In this document: positions 20,238 to 30,200 of the stretch, piece by piece
Layout: every line of letters starts with the position of its first letter
Numbering within the stretch: position 1 is the stretch's first letter
Assembly: GCA_963377175.1 (NCBI GenBank)
Contig: CAUJNA010000495.1
Coordinates: 1 to 64,000, forward strand
DNA length: 64,000 nucleotides
Source: Effrenium voratum
Lineage: Eukaryota; Sar; Dinophyceae; Suessiales; Symbiodiniaceae
Direction of reading: 5' to 3'
Notes under the pieces: model-generated
Told to the model about the DNA's origin: nothing
Database searches by the model: none
Seen by the model: only the letters and a program-made list of their open reading frames with translations
Program-made: the position numbers and the translations under genes

Positions 20238-20351
20238 GAGAGCCTTTGTGGGTTTGCTCCAACGCTGGTAGTGTCCAGCTGTTTGCGGACGTTTGCGACC
20301 AGTTAAATCTTGTAAACGGCACGCTCCGCCCGTCAAATGACGGACTCCTCG

Positions 20352-20360
20352 CGAGGGGGG
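20352..20360 (+). promoter_or_regulatory. Polypurine tract before the LTR
   Basis: CGAGGGGGG sits directly upstream of TGTGACT. The minus-strand copy has GAGGGGGG followed by TGTGATT. This tract primes plus-strand DNA in LTR elements. Confidence 0.65.
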
Positions 20361-20726
20361 TGTGACTGGGAAGTGACTACCGGCGTGTTGCGAGAGCAAC
20401 TATCCGGTGCCACTTTGGCTCAAGTTTGCGGGTCCGTCGCGTCTCGGATGAGCGTCGCCGAGTCCCCGCGTTGATCACCTTCGTGTCGGTAAGAAAGAGA
20501 CATCGGCCCGGGGCAGATTGGTGTGGTCCGCCCGTGCGGTTCATCGTCGACCAAGGTTGCGGGTGTTTGCATTCTTGCTTTGGTTTATTTCCCTTTTGGT
20601 TGTTGTTCTCTGGTGTGTGGGAAACCCTGATCTTTGGGACCGGGGATTGGTTTGCTTTTGGGGAACCTTTCTTTTGTGGCTTGTTTACCCCAACTTACCC
20701 TGGGCACGGCTCGTGCCCGAATCACA
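20361..20726 (+). repeat. LTR, 366 bases, TG...CA
   Basis: Starts TGTGACT and ends AATCACA, so the tips are inverted repeats. The minus-strand LTR (60902-61229) has the same ends and shares the 3' two thirds, such as CACCTTCGTGTCGG, GGTTCATCGTCGA and GGAAACCCTGATCTTTGGGA. The 5' part differs and here holds a spliced-leader-like stretch. Confidence 0.75.
20403..20424 (+). promoter_or_regulatory. Dinoflagellate spliced-leader-like sequence in the LTR
   Basis: 22 bases ending CACTTTGGCTCAAG. As I recall the 22-base leader (ending CATTTTGGCTCAAG), 19 of 22 positions agree. The related LTR on the minus strand lacks it. It could be a leader captured when a trans-spliced RNA was reverse transcribed, or chance. 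Confidence 0.45.
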
Positions 20727-23700
20727 TTTTGAACCTATTTGAAACATACTTTGCAAAACGACTATCTCATTTGTTTGTTGCTTGTCTAAGTTGGTTCAAC
20801 CATCGCCAATAACAACTATTGAAGTTCAAGTAAAGGCAGAATATCCAGTTTAAAACGCTTTTGAGTTCAAACCAAATTCAATTTTAATCGTTTGCAGTTT
20901 CCTGTGCATTTGAAAATTAGCCGGAGAATATCGGTTGAATATCGCTATTGTCATGGCCAAATGAACTTGGAATCAAACTCAACTTGGAAAGGGTTATTGT
21001 CCTTATCGGATTCCATGTGGTTTGAACGCAAGAACTGAGCCAAGCCCATGACCGACAAGTGTTTTCAATCATAATTCCCCAGAACGTTTCCCCGCCCTAG
21101 ATTTGACAGGTCTAGATTTGATAGGTTTTTAGGGCCCTTTTCTGAGGGAAATTGAGCATGCTGTGTTTGCGTGTGGAAACGTGGTTCCACGCAGTGACCA
21201 ATGCGATACAATATACGCTTTACGCGTGACTGACGCGCAATTGACATTAATTTGGCAGTTTGACTGAGTCACTGTGTATTAAGTGCGGGGATATGGCGAG
21301 ACACTGCTCACAGGGAGACACTAAATTATTTAATTATTAAAGTTTTAAAGGTCGGTACTTACCCCCTGAGTCGGGGCTGTTTGAAAATTTGATTTGCATT
21401 ACGTTACTTGCTGCTGCTCGCATGACCATGATACTTATAATTTGCCGATTGACAGAATGGTCCAGGATCCAGACAGGTCTCAGGTGCAGGGTGAGTGGGC
21501 CTCACTGATTCATGACCTCATGATGACCTTAAATTGATGTGATTCAATTTGCTTACTTTTCATAGACCTAGGTTGGAGGTTGCCCGCTCCTTAAAAATAG
21601 ACTGTTAATTGTTACTGTCGATGGTAGGCTGTCACTGACTGACTGATGATCTGTCATGTCTCAGACTGCACGCAGTCCGCGCAGCCGTGTCGTGTTTGCA
21701 GATTCTAGTAGTTTTGCCAACATGTCCCGCTGTGCCAAGGCTTGGGCTGGTGCAAGAGGGGGGGGGCAGGGCGGGCGCTTTTTATGATGAATCAGCTTCA
21801 TTGATTCGATTTGCCACCGCTTTGACAAGTATTTAATAGAGAAATGAATCATGGAAACCACCAGCGCACGAATACTGTGACCGATTGCCAACTTGCCAAG
21901 AGTCCGCAGCTGCTTGCTCATGTGGCGCAGTCTGTGTCACTGGCTCAGCGTACCATTTTGCCACATCCGGGGCCTTCAGATTGGTGTAGCAAATGCAATC
22001 CTCAAGTGACAGGACAGTAACCACTATTGACGCGCTGAGCAAGAACCTGAACATGATTCGAACAAGGTGGCTAGCAGACAGAACAACGCTTCAGCTTCGC
22101 CCTTTGCTGCGCAATGGCATGGTATTCTCCGGCGACTTTGAAGTGCAGACAACTGCTGTGGAGCAGGGTGCGGCTTGTTGTGAGACACAACTGATTGCGC
22201 AATTACAAAACGTTTGCATCGCTGGAATCACGCTGTCCTGATTGGCAGCATGGCTAGCCGCTTCCTTCTTCTCAGCGGAATCGTCCGCGCCCAACGCCAC
22301 GCAGTGCTTGTGACAGAAAATGATCCAGGCCTTTGTTAAAACCTGATTGTTGTCCACCATCTTCAATATTGGCGCGCAAGCCACTCCAGCAGGAGAGATC
22401 ATGGAAGAGCAAGTCTCCGCCAGAACGGGGGCCTACACGGCTGTGCCGAATGTGTCCGCAGAGATCTTGGAGCGCTGCGGGGGGCCTACTATGGCTATGT
22501 CGCAGACGAGCCAGCGCTTCTTCTTGCACTTCAGTTCTGAGACCTTCCTGGTTCCGCTGGATGCGCTGGTCAATGGAGAGCAAACATCCTTCACGCCCTT
22601 GCCTTGACTTGACTCGGACCATCTCGGACTGCCGGAGCATTGTCAGTGGGTGCCCCTGCCCTGACTTGCGCCAGCAACTTGAATTTTGGCAGTGGGCTGG
22701 TCGCATGTGTCATGTGACAGATTGCACACAATAGCTGGCAACTGAGCCAAGAGGAAAAAGGCGGGGCGTGACTGAATAGCGGCTTGGCAAAGTTGATTCA
22801 ATCCTCTGGGCAAACAGCCATACTCACAAACAGCCATGTTCTCAAGTCTTTTTTGAAGTGTTCCGACAATGTGCAACAGTGCAACACTGTTGTAACACGC
22901 TGATGTCTTCGGGTGGACAGGTGCCACAATGGGCCAAGCCTTGCTCAGCAACAAGGCTTCAAGGCGCGGGGTCTGCAGCAAGGAAGGGTCAGTTATTTTG
23001 ATAGCAAAACTTTCGCCAGGCTCATGCCTCATGCCAATTATGACTGCCGTTTTTGATGTCGTCAGCTAGTCTTCGGATTCAGGCCAGCTCCATTGAAGCT
23101 CCTGGGAACTCCAGCTGGCACCTGAGCTGATATGCAGCCGTGTAGGGCATGACATGATGAGCTTGGCTTTAATAAAAACATAATAATATTCAGACTTTGT
23201 TATGATGCTCATGCCTTCGCATGGATTGCGCTGGTCTGCAACTTGCCATGAAACATTATCACGTTGTGCCCATGCACTGAGTCACTGCCTGGCATTTGAT
23301 GAAGCGTTCAATGCTTCAAGGCCAGCCAGCAAATCAATGTGCGGATTTAAGCGGCGTGAGTCACTCAAGAAATTTCATTGAGTCGAATCGACAACTTGTT
23401 TGGGTTGAGTCACTGAAGCTGGAAGGCAGCAGGTCATTTGTCGGTGAATTGTAACATTGTAGGACGATTGAAGAGCCGTGCCGCTTGACTTGGCTCATTG
23501 CTGTGACAGGCGAGGCAGCTGGTCAGCTCGGAGAATCAACCGAGGTGCAGTTTCGATTTATTGTCTGCAATTGTTTTCACTGAATAGTTTTTGACAACAG
23601 ATCAGTGCAGATGAATGACTAATGATGAGAGAGGACTCATGTGCCCCAAATGCCAAAGCGCTACGAGCCATGTTTTTTGCGCCACTCGCCTGGCAGGGTA

Positions 23701-24286
23701 TTCATCACCAAGCGCCCTGCTGTTTAGCTCTTGCTGCAGGAGGACCAAGCGTCAGTTCATCCTCGTTGCCGCTACGCCGGAGGCTGTGCAAGCGTGGTAA
23801 GTTTTGAGGCTAGTACATCTGAATAAATCTCGCGGCTGCCCTGCTTCATTGTGTTGGTACTTTAGCACTTTCACTGTGTTGGTACGTTTTTAGTACGGCT
23901 GACATGCCATGAGCTGGGTTCGGAAGTTCGGCAATGCTGTTAAATTTGCACTGACTCTTACAGTTGTCTGACTTGAAGGCCTTGGCGATGCTGGCTGACT
24001 AGCTTGCCCAGGCCAGTCCGTATGAACATCTGAAACTTGTGCGAAGCTTGCGACGTGGGCGCATGTGAGCTTGAGTCACTGAGTGCAGCTCGCCAAATTG
24101 CATATGACTGATATGTCGTCGTTATGATGGCTTACTATTACTTGCCTGGCCTTGTTGTCAGTGAGGATTTGGATTTGAAGGCAAAGCCAGCTCGGAAGAG
24201 TTTTAGTCATAACCAGTAAGACCCGCCCACTTCGTGAAATTCTGAAAGCACACAGCGCAAGTTGCTTACGCGGGGTTCTGCGCGCC
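20727..24286. other. Gene-poor stretch
   Basis: AT-richer DNA with many TGACTGAC and GAGTCACTGA words. The only protein-like frame is 22347-22607 (+). Its part from 22401 reads MEEQVSARTGAYTAVPNVSA and on to SSETFLVPLDALVNG. It could be one exon, but I recognise no family. Nothing else supported. Confidence 0.5.
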
Positions 24287-25021
24287 ATGACACTGTGTTC
24301 TGGGGCCTTGGATCCGGCTCATTATGGACCTGGGCAAGATGAAGGTGAAGCTAGTGTTCATTGCGCAGGATTTGCCTCTGAACGTGATCAGTTTGTCATT
24401 GACCGGCCTGAATCTGACATTGTGTCAAGCTGTGGCCGCGCTGAGATGGCATGCAGGGCGGATTTTAGTCATGATGGGCACAACAATGACCAGCGGCCTC
24501 AGCAGCTTGAAGTTGGGAATCTATCGCAATTGCCTGACCGAGATTCGATTCCAGAGCAGGCTTTGTTCGTGAAGCTGCAGTGGTGCAAGTTGATACTACA
24601 CCAGAACAAAACGTGGGAGGTCAGGGGATCACGGACTCACAAGCGCGGCCGGTTTTGCTTGGCGGCCAGCCAGACCAACATGCTTCTGGGAGAGGCAAGG
24701 CTGGTGGACTGCATTAGAATCGCTGTGCGGTCGTCTGTGGACAATTCCCTGCTTCCCCCGCCCGAGAATCCGGAGAACTTCTTGCTGAGGAAGGAGAACT
24801 GGAGCAAGCATCTCATTGCGGACATTGGCATCCTGGCGGACTACAAAGAAGTTTGGGCTTGGGTCTTGAAGGACGTGAAAGGCTACAGTCCGCCAATGCC
24901 TTGGAGACCTAAACATGGAGCTGTGCGGTGGGCAGCTGTGCGTTTGAGCGGACCTGCGCCGGGCGACAAGAATGACGAGCCGGCCAGCAAGAAACCGCGG
25001 TTGCAAATTTGCAAGGCCTAA
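24287..25021 (+). CDS. ASCH-domain protein
   Basis: 244 residues in one open frame. Residues 1-92 are low in recognisable structure. From about residue 95 an ASCH fold is visible: LFVKLQWCKLILHQNKTWEVRG (the conserved strand-helix-K-T-W-E-x-R start), RGRFCLAAS, LLGEARLVDCIRI, then W-A-W-V-L-K-D near residue 195, YSPPMPWRPKHGAVRWAAVRL, and a basic KKPR near the C terminus that may be a nuclear signal. ASCH domains resemble PUA and bind RNA or nucleotides; the partner here is unknown. GAGCAG|GCTTTG at 24567 could be a splice acceptor, so the N-terminal 92 residues may belong to an intron instead. Confidence 0.7.
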   Translation: MTLCSGALDPAHYGPGQDEGEASVHCAGFASERDQFVIDRPESDIVSSCGRAEMACRADFSHDGHNNDQRPQQLEVGNLSQLPDRDSIPEQALFVKLQWCKLILHQNKTWEVRGSRTHKRGRFCLAASQTNMLLGEARLVDCIRIAVRSSVDNSLLPPPENPENFLLRKENWSKHLIADIGILADYKEVWAWVLKDVKGYSPPMPWRPKHGAVRWAAVRLSGPAPGDKNDEPASKKPRLQICKA

Positions 25022-26340
25022 GTGGCCAATGATTCATTGACTGATGAATGACATGAATCGAACAAGAGTGTGCAACACACTCAATGGCGGTCCATTCATT
25101 TATTTTTGCGGCTAGACTCAGACGGACAGATTGCACAGAGCCGGTCTGTCATAGTCGCATGTAGAGTCAGAATTAGTTAAATTAGTTCTTACAGTGACGG
25201 GATGGCAGTGTCCAGCAAAATAATTTCACCTCAGACTCAGACCGATGCCATGCCTGCATGAATCGAATCAATGAATCAATCAATGGGGATTAAGTTTAGC
25301 GTGAAATAAGGGTCGACTAGACAATTGTGTTCTTGCAGAATCTGTATGGGGAGAAAATGGGAGAAGTCTAGACTAGTTCGGCAGGCACAGTTGCCAGGCC
25401 AGGTGTCAGAAGCACCAGATGTTAGTTACAATCAAAAATTTCGGGTTCGCACCAACCGTTCGCAGACCAAATGACCAAATGGACTAGTCATCCCCCATTA
25501 GTCCCCATTGATGGCGGGCAGCTTTCAGAGATTCGTTCATGGTTTGCTGTGAAGCGCGAACGCAGACTTGCAATCAACAGAATCAGACAGAGAGAACTTC
25601 TTTCAGAATCTCAGAATCTCAGAATCATGGCATCGGTGAGAAACATGTTCCACGCATCAGGTTTCAGAATTCGCGTGCCCAAATCCAAACTGACGATGCT
25701 GTTTGAGTGATCGCAAGTCATCATTGGTTCAACGATGCAACTCTCTAGGCGGATCGCCTCTTCTGAAAACTTTGCAAATAGACGACAGCGACTAATTCGT
25801 GCTGGTCAATGCAATCGAGGAGCTGCCAGGTTGAGTCATCATTGAAGTAATAGTATAGGTATAGGGCATCCTCATGGCTGGAAAGCACCTTTGTCGTTAG
25901 TGATAAAGATTCAGTGATCCAGGTCTCCAATGTAATACAGCTACTTACCTTGGCAAGCAGATCGGTCAGCCTCGCCAATCATGTTCACTGATTCAACTAC
26001 CAGCCCTGTCATGTGCCAGGTGGTTGGTATGCATTATGCCATGCTTTGCCAGAGTCTCAGAAGAATTGATTTGGTCACACACCTCCCAACTAAGGGATAG
26101 GGACTCTTCGCAAGGCATGTGTGAACAAATGATTTGGCTTGGGCCACGTGGGCCATGGTAGTAATTTGAATTAGGATGCGGAATCCCAAAATGGCGGGGT
26201 GTCGTTATTTCAACACATGTCATAGTGCCCAATGGCAGTTGTCGTGTCAAAAAGGAGCTGCAATAATGAATGATAGTCATGTGTTTGTGCCTTGAGAGCT
26301 GGCATTCAAGTTCTAAAAACATCGAATCATTGGCAACTTG
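25022..26340. other. Gene-poor stretch
   Basis: A 79-codon frame at 25471-25710 (+) has a basic, Arg-rich middle (AVKRERRLAINRIRQRE) but no known match. 25380-25420 carries a GGCCAGGTGTCAGA block seen again near 51615. Nothing else supported. Confidence 0.4.
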
Positions 26341-26673
26341 GCTAGGCTCCTTCAGTAGCGGGACCTGCTGCGCTAGACGAACAACTAACTGCGCGGCTCT
26401 CAGTCTCTCTTGTGTCTCAGACTCAGACGTTTGCCTTGTACTATCTCAGCCGGAGCCCACGCTGGAAGCTCATGCGCGGCCCAGTCATTTGCAAGGTCTT
26501 TATTGAATCGAAGCCACGTGTGCGGAGTTCGGAAAGGCTTGGCTCAGTCAGTGGGAGGCAAATTTCAACTGTATGTGCACGCGTGTCCCATGACACAGTA
26601 ACACCAGCCAGCGCAGGCCAGGTCCGGTGCAAATCTTGTCGCTCAAGGCAGTGTGGTACACCGCAGGCAGACA

Positions 26674-26966
26674 GATTCAGTTGTCATGTCATTAAACGCG
26701 TGTTCACGCGCAAGGGTGCTGGAACCGCATCTACTTCGGTGCTGTCTCCGACTCAGGGCAAGACGGTTTAGATTCAGTTGTCGTGTCAATGAGTGTAAAC
26801 AACTTAACGTGCAAGGGCTTTGGAGCCGCATCTACTTCTCAGGAAAGATTCTCAGACGTTGCAGAATCGATTCAGTTGTCATGTCAATGAGTGCAAACGC
26901 GTCCTTATTCACGCGCAAGGCTGTTGGACCCACATCTACTTCGGCGCTGTCTCCGACTCGGGCCAG
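26674..26966 (+). repeat. Three tandem copies of a ~97-base unit
   Basis: Each copy starts GATTCAGTTGTCATGTCA or close to it (26674, 26771, 26869). Shared later words are ACGCGCAAGG and CATCTACTTC. Copies differ by several bases and small indels. They lie inside the G/H/I array. Confidence 0.8.
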
Positions 26967-27281
26967 ATCACTGTCACACTGTCACTGGCCTGGTAGACGG
27001 CATTTCACATAAAACGCAGTAACCGCTGGAGCTTGGCGGTGTGCATCAACACATTATATGCGTGTCTCCTTCGCAGTGCTTACTTATCCAGGTCTGACCC
27101 TGGCTACTGTTGAGGCAGGCAGCGACAAGGAGAGCGTCTCACGTTGAAGATTTAGCTTGCCTAGCTCGGTCTGAGTTGTCAGGATGTGGTGATTCAGTGC
27201 AGTGATGATGCCAATGGTCTTGCATGAATGGATTCCTGCTGGAGTCAGGCAGAGGTCTGTGAGCTGCGTCTGCCTGTGCAA

Positions 27282-27491
27282 CACACTGCTCGAATCGATA
27301 GGTCCCCAGACACCTTGCGCAGGGACCTATCCGTAAGCACTTAATTGAAAAAATAAGTTTTTATTTTATATAAAAAGCTAAACGCACGCATTCCTTGTCA
27401 GACTGCCTGCAGGCCAAGAGTTTCACACTGCTCGAATCGATAGGTCCCCAGACACCTTGCGCAGGGACCTATCCGTAAGCACTTAATTGAA
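27282..27491 (+). repeat. Two perfect 68-base direct repeats, each with a hairpin
   Basis: 27282-27349 and 27424-27491 are identical: CACACTGCTCGAATCG at the start, TTAATTGAA at the end. Each holds ATAGGTCCC and GGGACCTAT, a 9-base stem with a 15-base loop. The 74-base spacer is AT-rich. Identity amid decayed surroundings suggests a recent event. Confidence 0.9.
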
Positions 27492-30200
27492 GTTAGCCTA
27501 GCACATGATGCAAGAACCCACAAGATGTCAAGTCAAGTCGATTCGATTCAAAGATGGTGGCAGCTTGACTAAAGTCCAACATTATAATATGTCGTAGACC
27601 TATTGAGGGACACTGACTGAGCGAGTGGGCGGTTTTGACAGAGTCTGAGTCTACCTAACGGAGCTCACACTGTGCAGTTTGTGTAGCCCAGGCAATCAAG
27701 AGGTCGCCCTGAGATTCTATACTACGCCACTTGCTTCTTGCAGAGTTCGGACAGGCCCGAGTCAGTTGAGTCAGTCGGTGGAAGGTAAGGTGCAAATGCA
27801 ACTTGTTGGTTTCATGTCATGGCTGACAAAATGGTTTCAGCATGGCCTGCCATGTGAAATTCCAGCGATTGTGCGGACGCCTTGACTACTTGCTCCTGAT
27901 CCTGGCCTGGTCATGATGCGTGGGCCTTGGCCCCGTAGTCGCATTTGAATTGAATCTGACTCTGACAGACTCAGAGGAGCCAACTCAATGTTTGTCAGTT
28001 TGCCGAACTAGGTTAGGTATTATTGTTTATGAGCCGAAGAGAGGTGACGTGTGCAGGCTGCAGTACTGCGCTTTTTTTCTGAGACTGACTGAGTCACTGA
28101 GGACTGAGATGATCGTCAGTTTTACTGTCAATCAAACTTCGGAAGTGTAGCTAATTTATCAGGAGGGTTTTCGAAATGCCTCTGAGTCAATGTGATGCTA
28201 GGTCTGCAATCGCCACTATTTATTTGTCGCGACGCTGTCTCTCCCAGAGTCTGAGACTCAGGCCATGCCCAACAATGGTTCAAATATGGAGCAAGTTGGT
28301 TGATTCGATTCGATTCCATTCATGGCCATTGACAAATTGAACTGTGTTCATTGATTGACAATTGAGCTGGGTCATTGGTTAGTGCTGTCGTGCGAGTTGA
28401 GGCATTGATTGGTTGCCTGACAGACTGACTGACTGAGCATTGTCAGGACCCGCAGTGTGCGTCTATCAGATTATCGTCATTACGTGGCACTGGTAGTCTG
28501 ACTGAGGCGCGGCGCTCATTCGCTCATGGTGATTTGACTTGAGGCCAATCCTGTTCAATAAGCCTCACCCTGTGGTTACAGAGCCAACGTAGTTAGTTGC
28601 GATGCGCTATGAATGAAGGTGCATTTGACTTTGATTTGACATTGTGAAATTGAGTCATTGGCCTGAGGCTAGCTGAGAGCTGGCAAGTTGAACAGACAGC
28701 TTAAAGTTTCATTTTAACAACTTGAATCGAAAGTTGGCCAGGGTCCAAAAGTGGGACTGGGACGTCTTAACCTCAGTCAGTGTTGCACCCATGCTCGAAT
28801 CCTAACTAAGGTCCTAGAAGTGCATTGTGTGGCCGGCTGACTCAGGCAACGGTCCGCGGCAAGACTTGAACTGGCCAGCCAGTGACTCAGTGGCAGGCGA
28901 ATGCAACCGCTCCATGATTCGCAGTGTCAGTGAGCCACAGAGGTCAGGCTGGTGGAAAACCAGCGACTTACGTTGGCAAGGCTGTGTGATGCTAAGGCCT
29001 GTGTGATTCACTTGAGTAGTCGATTGAGTCATGTGTGAATCGCAGTGAAACGTGTGACGTTGTCATTGTGACATTGTGACGCTGTGTCGTTGCAATGGAT
29101 GTGACGCGTTTTCTACTGATGCGCTAGGTCGTGCTGAAGCCATATCTCATCTATGACTTTGACGCCGTCTCACAGGCCAGTCGTCTTGCCATAATATGCC
29201 ATAGTAGCCCAAGCTGTTTTCTTGTAAGTGAGTGGAGACGACAAGTGGCTGCTAATGACTGCATTGCTGGTGGCATGACGCGACATGACATCATGACTCA
29301 ATGACTCCTCCAGCGCTGCGCAGGCAGCAAGAGCATCTTACTTGCGTTCAAGCCTCCGCGCGAGCTGGAGTTTGAGGCTGCCGTACTGATGTGGTTGCTA
29401 CTGCTACTGTTCAGGAAGTGCCGATCAGAATCACAATGGTTCTTTTCCCGCCCTGCCTGCCTTACGGTGTGTGGCGCTTTGAATTCAAGCCAATGACTGA
29501 GCCGGCAAGGCCGGCAGCTTGGGCAGGCTCAGTCAGTGTGGGGCCTTCTGCGCTAGACTCAGATTGATGCGGACTCGACTTGACTCTCACTCTTTTGCCA
29601 TTGTGTGAAACTGATCTCAGACTCACAGTCACATGAATCATAATCATTTCTGGCCCAGGCAAAGAGACGTCTCTGCAGCTTCTTGCGGAGTTCGGGCAGG
29701 CCGACGTCAGTCAGTCAGTGACTCAGTAAGAGAGTGGCAGGCGGAAACGCAACACTGCTACTTTGTCAAATTTGCCAACGATGGGCCCATGCCATTAAAC
29801 TACATGACTGACATCAATCACAGTTCCGGCCAGGCGAAAATCAGTTCAACTGCGGGATGATGATTATAGGCCTGGCCACGCATGATGCCCCTCCAACAAC
29901 AGTGTCACACAGTGTGATTGGCAGTTGAGTCAACTTGTCAACACAGAGCTTTCTTTCTGAGGTCCGGTCCGAAGTTGGGTTGTGAAGAGCTGTGTCAGAT
30001 TCTCAGATCCCATGATCAGAATTGTGGATTGCAGTTATGCAACTTGACATGCTAGGCCTTCAAACGTCTCCTACGAGGATTTCTCAGACTCAGTCAGACA
30101 GACTCAGGCCGGCGGCTCGCTCATAAATAGCCGACAAGCCTTGGATTCAATGAGTTTTACAGCGCGTTTCCGCGCTAATGTGTGCCGAGCAGAGTGCAAG

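Larger units (their letters stand above)
20238..20726 (+). mobile_element. 3' end of an LTR retrotransposon (plus strand)
   Basis: 20240-20360 reads PLWVCSNAGSVQLFADVC, which matches the minus-strand element at 61250-61355 (LPLWVCSTADGGSVQLFADV). It then reaches a purine tract and the LTR. Similarity begins abruptly at about 20238, so this is a 5'-truncated or recombined copy. Confidence 0.7.
26341..30200. repeat. Array of diverged repeat blocks G, H, I
   Basis: Three recurring blocks. G has GGCAGCAAGA...GAGGCTGCC and TGTGGGGCCTTCTGCGCTAG (29318-29560; end only at 26350). H has GAGTTCGGGCAGGCC...AAATGCAACTT...GGCCAGGTGAAAT (26520-26635, 27664-27920, 29680-29870). I has GCGGCGCTCATTC...GGCAGGCGAATGCAACCGCT...CAGCGACTT (28500-28990). 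The same blocks occur in the same cyclic order at 47.2-49.3 kb. Period is roughly 1.7-2 kb. No coding capacity recognised. Confidence 0.6.

Noticed and set aside
19788..20399. 203-codon minus-strand ORF
   Set aside because: Overlaps the LTR and purine tract of the plus-strand element and has low-complexity Gln/His/Thr content; likely a shadow.
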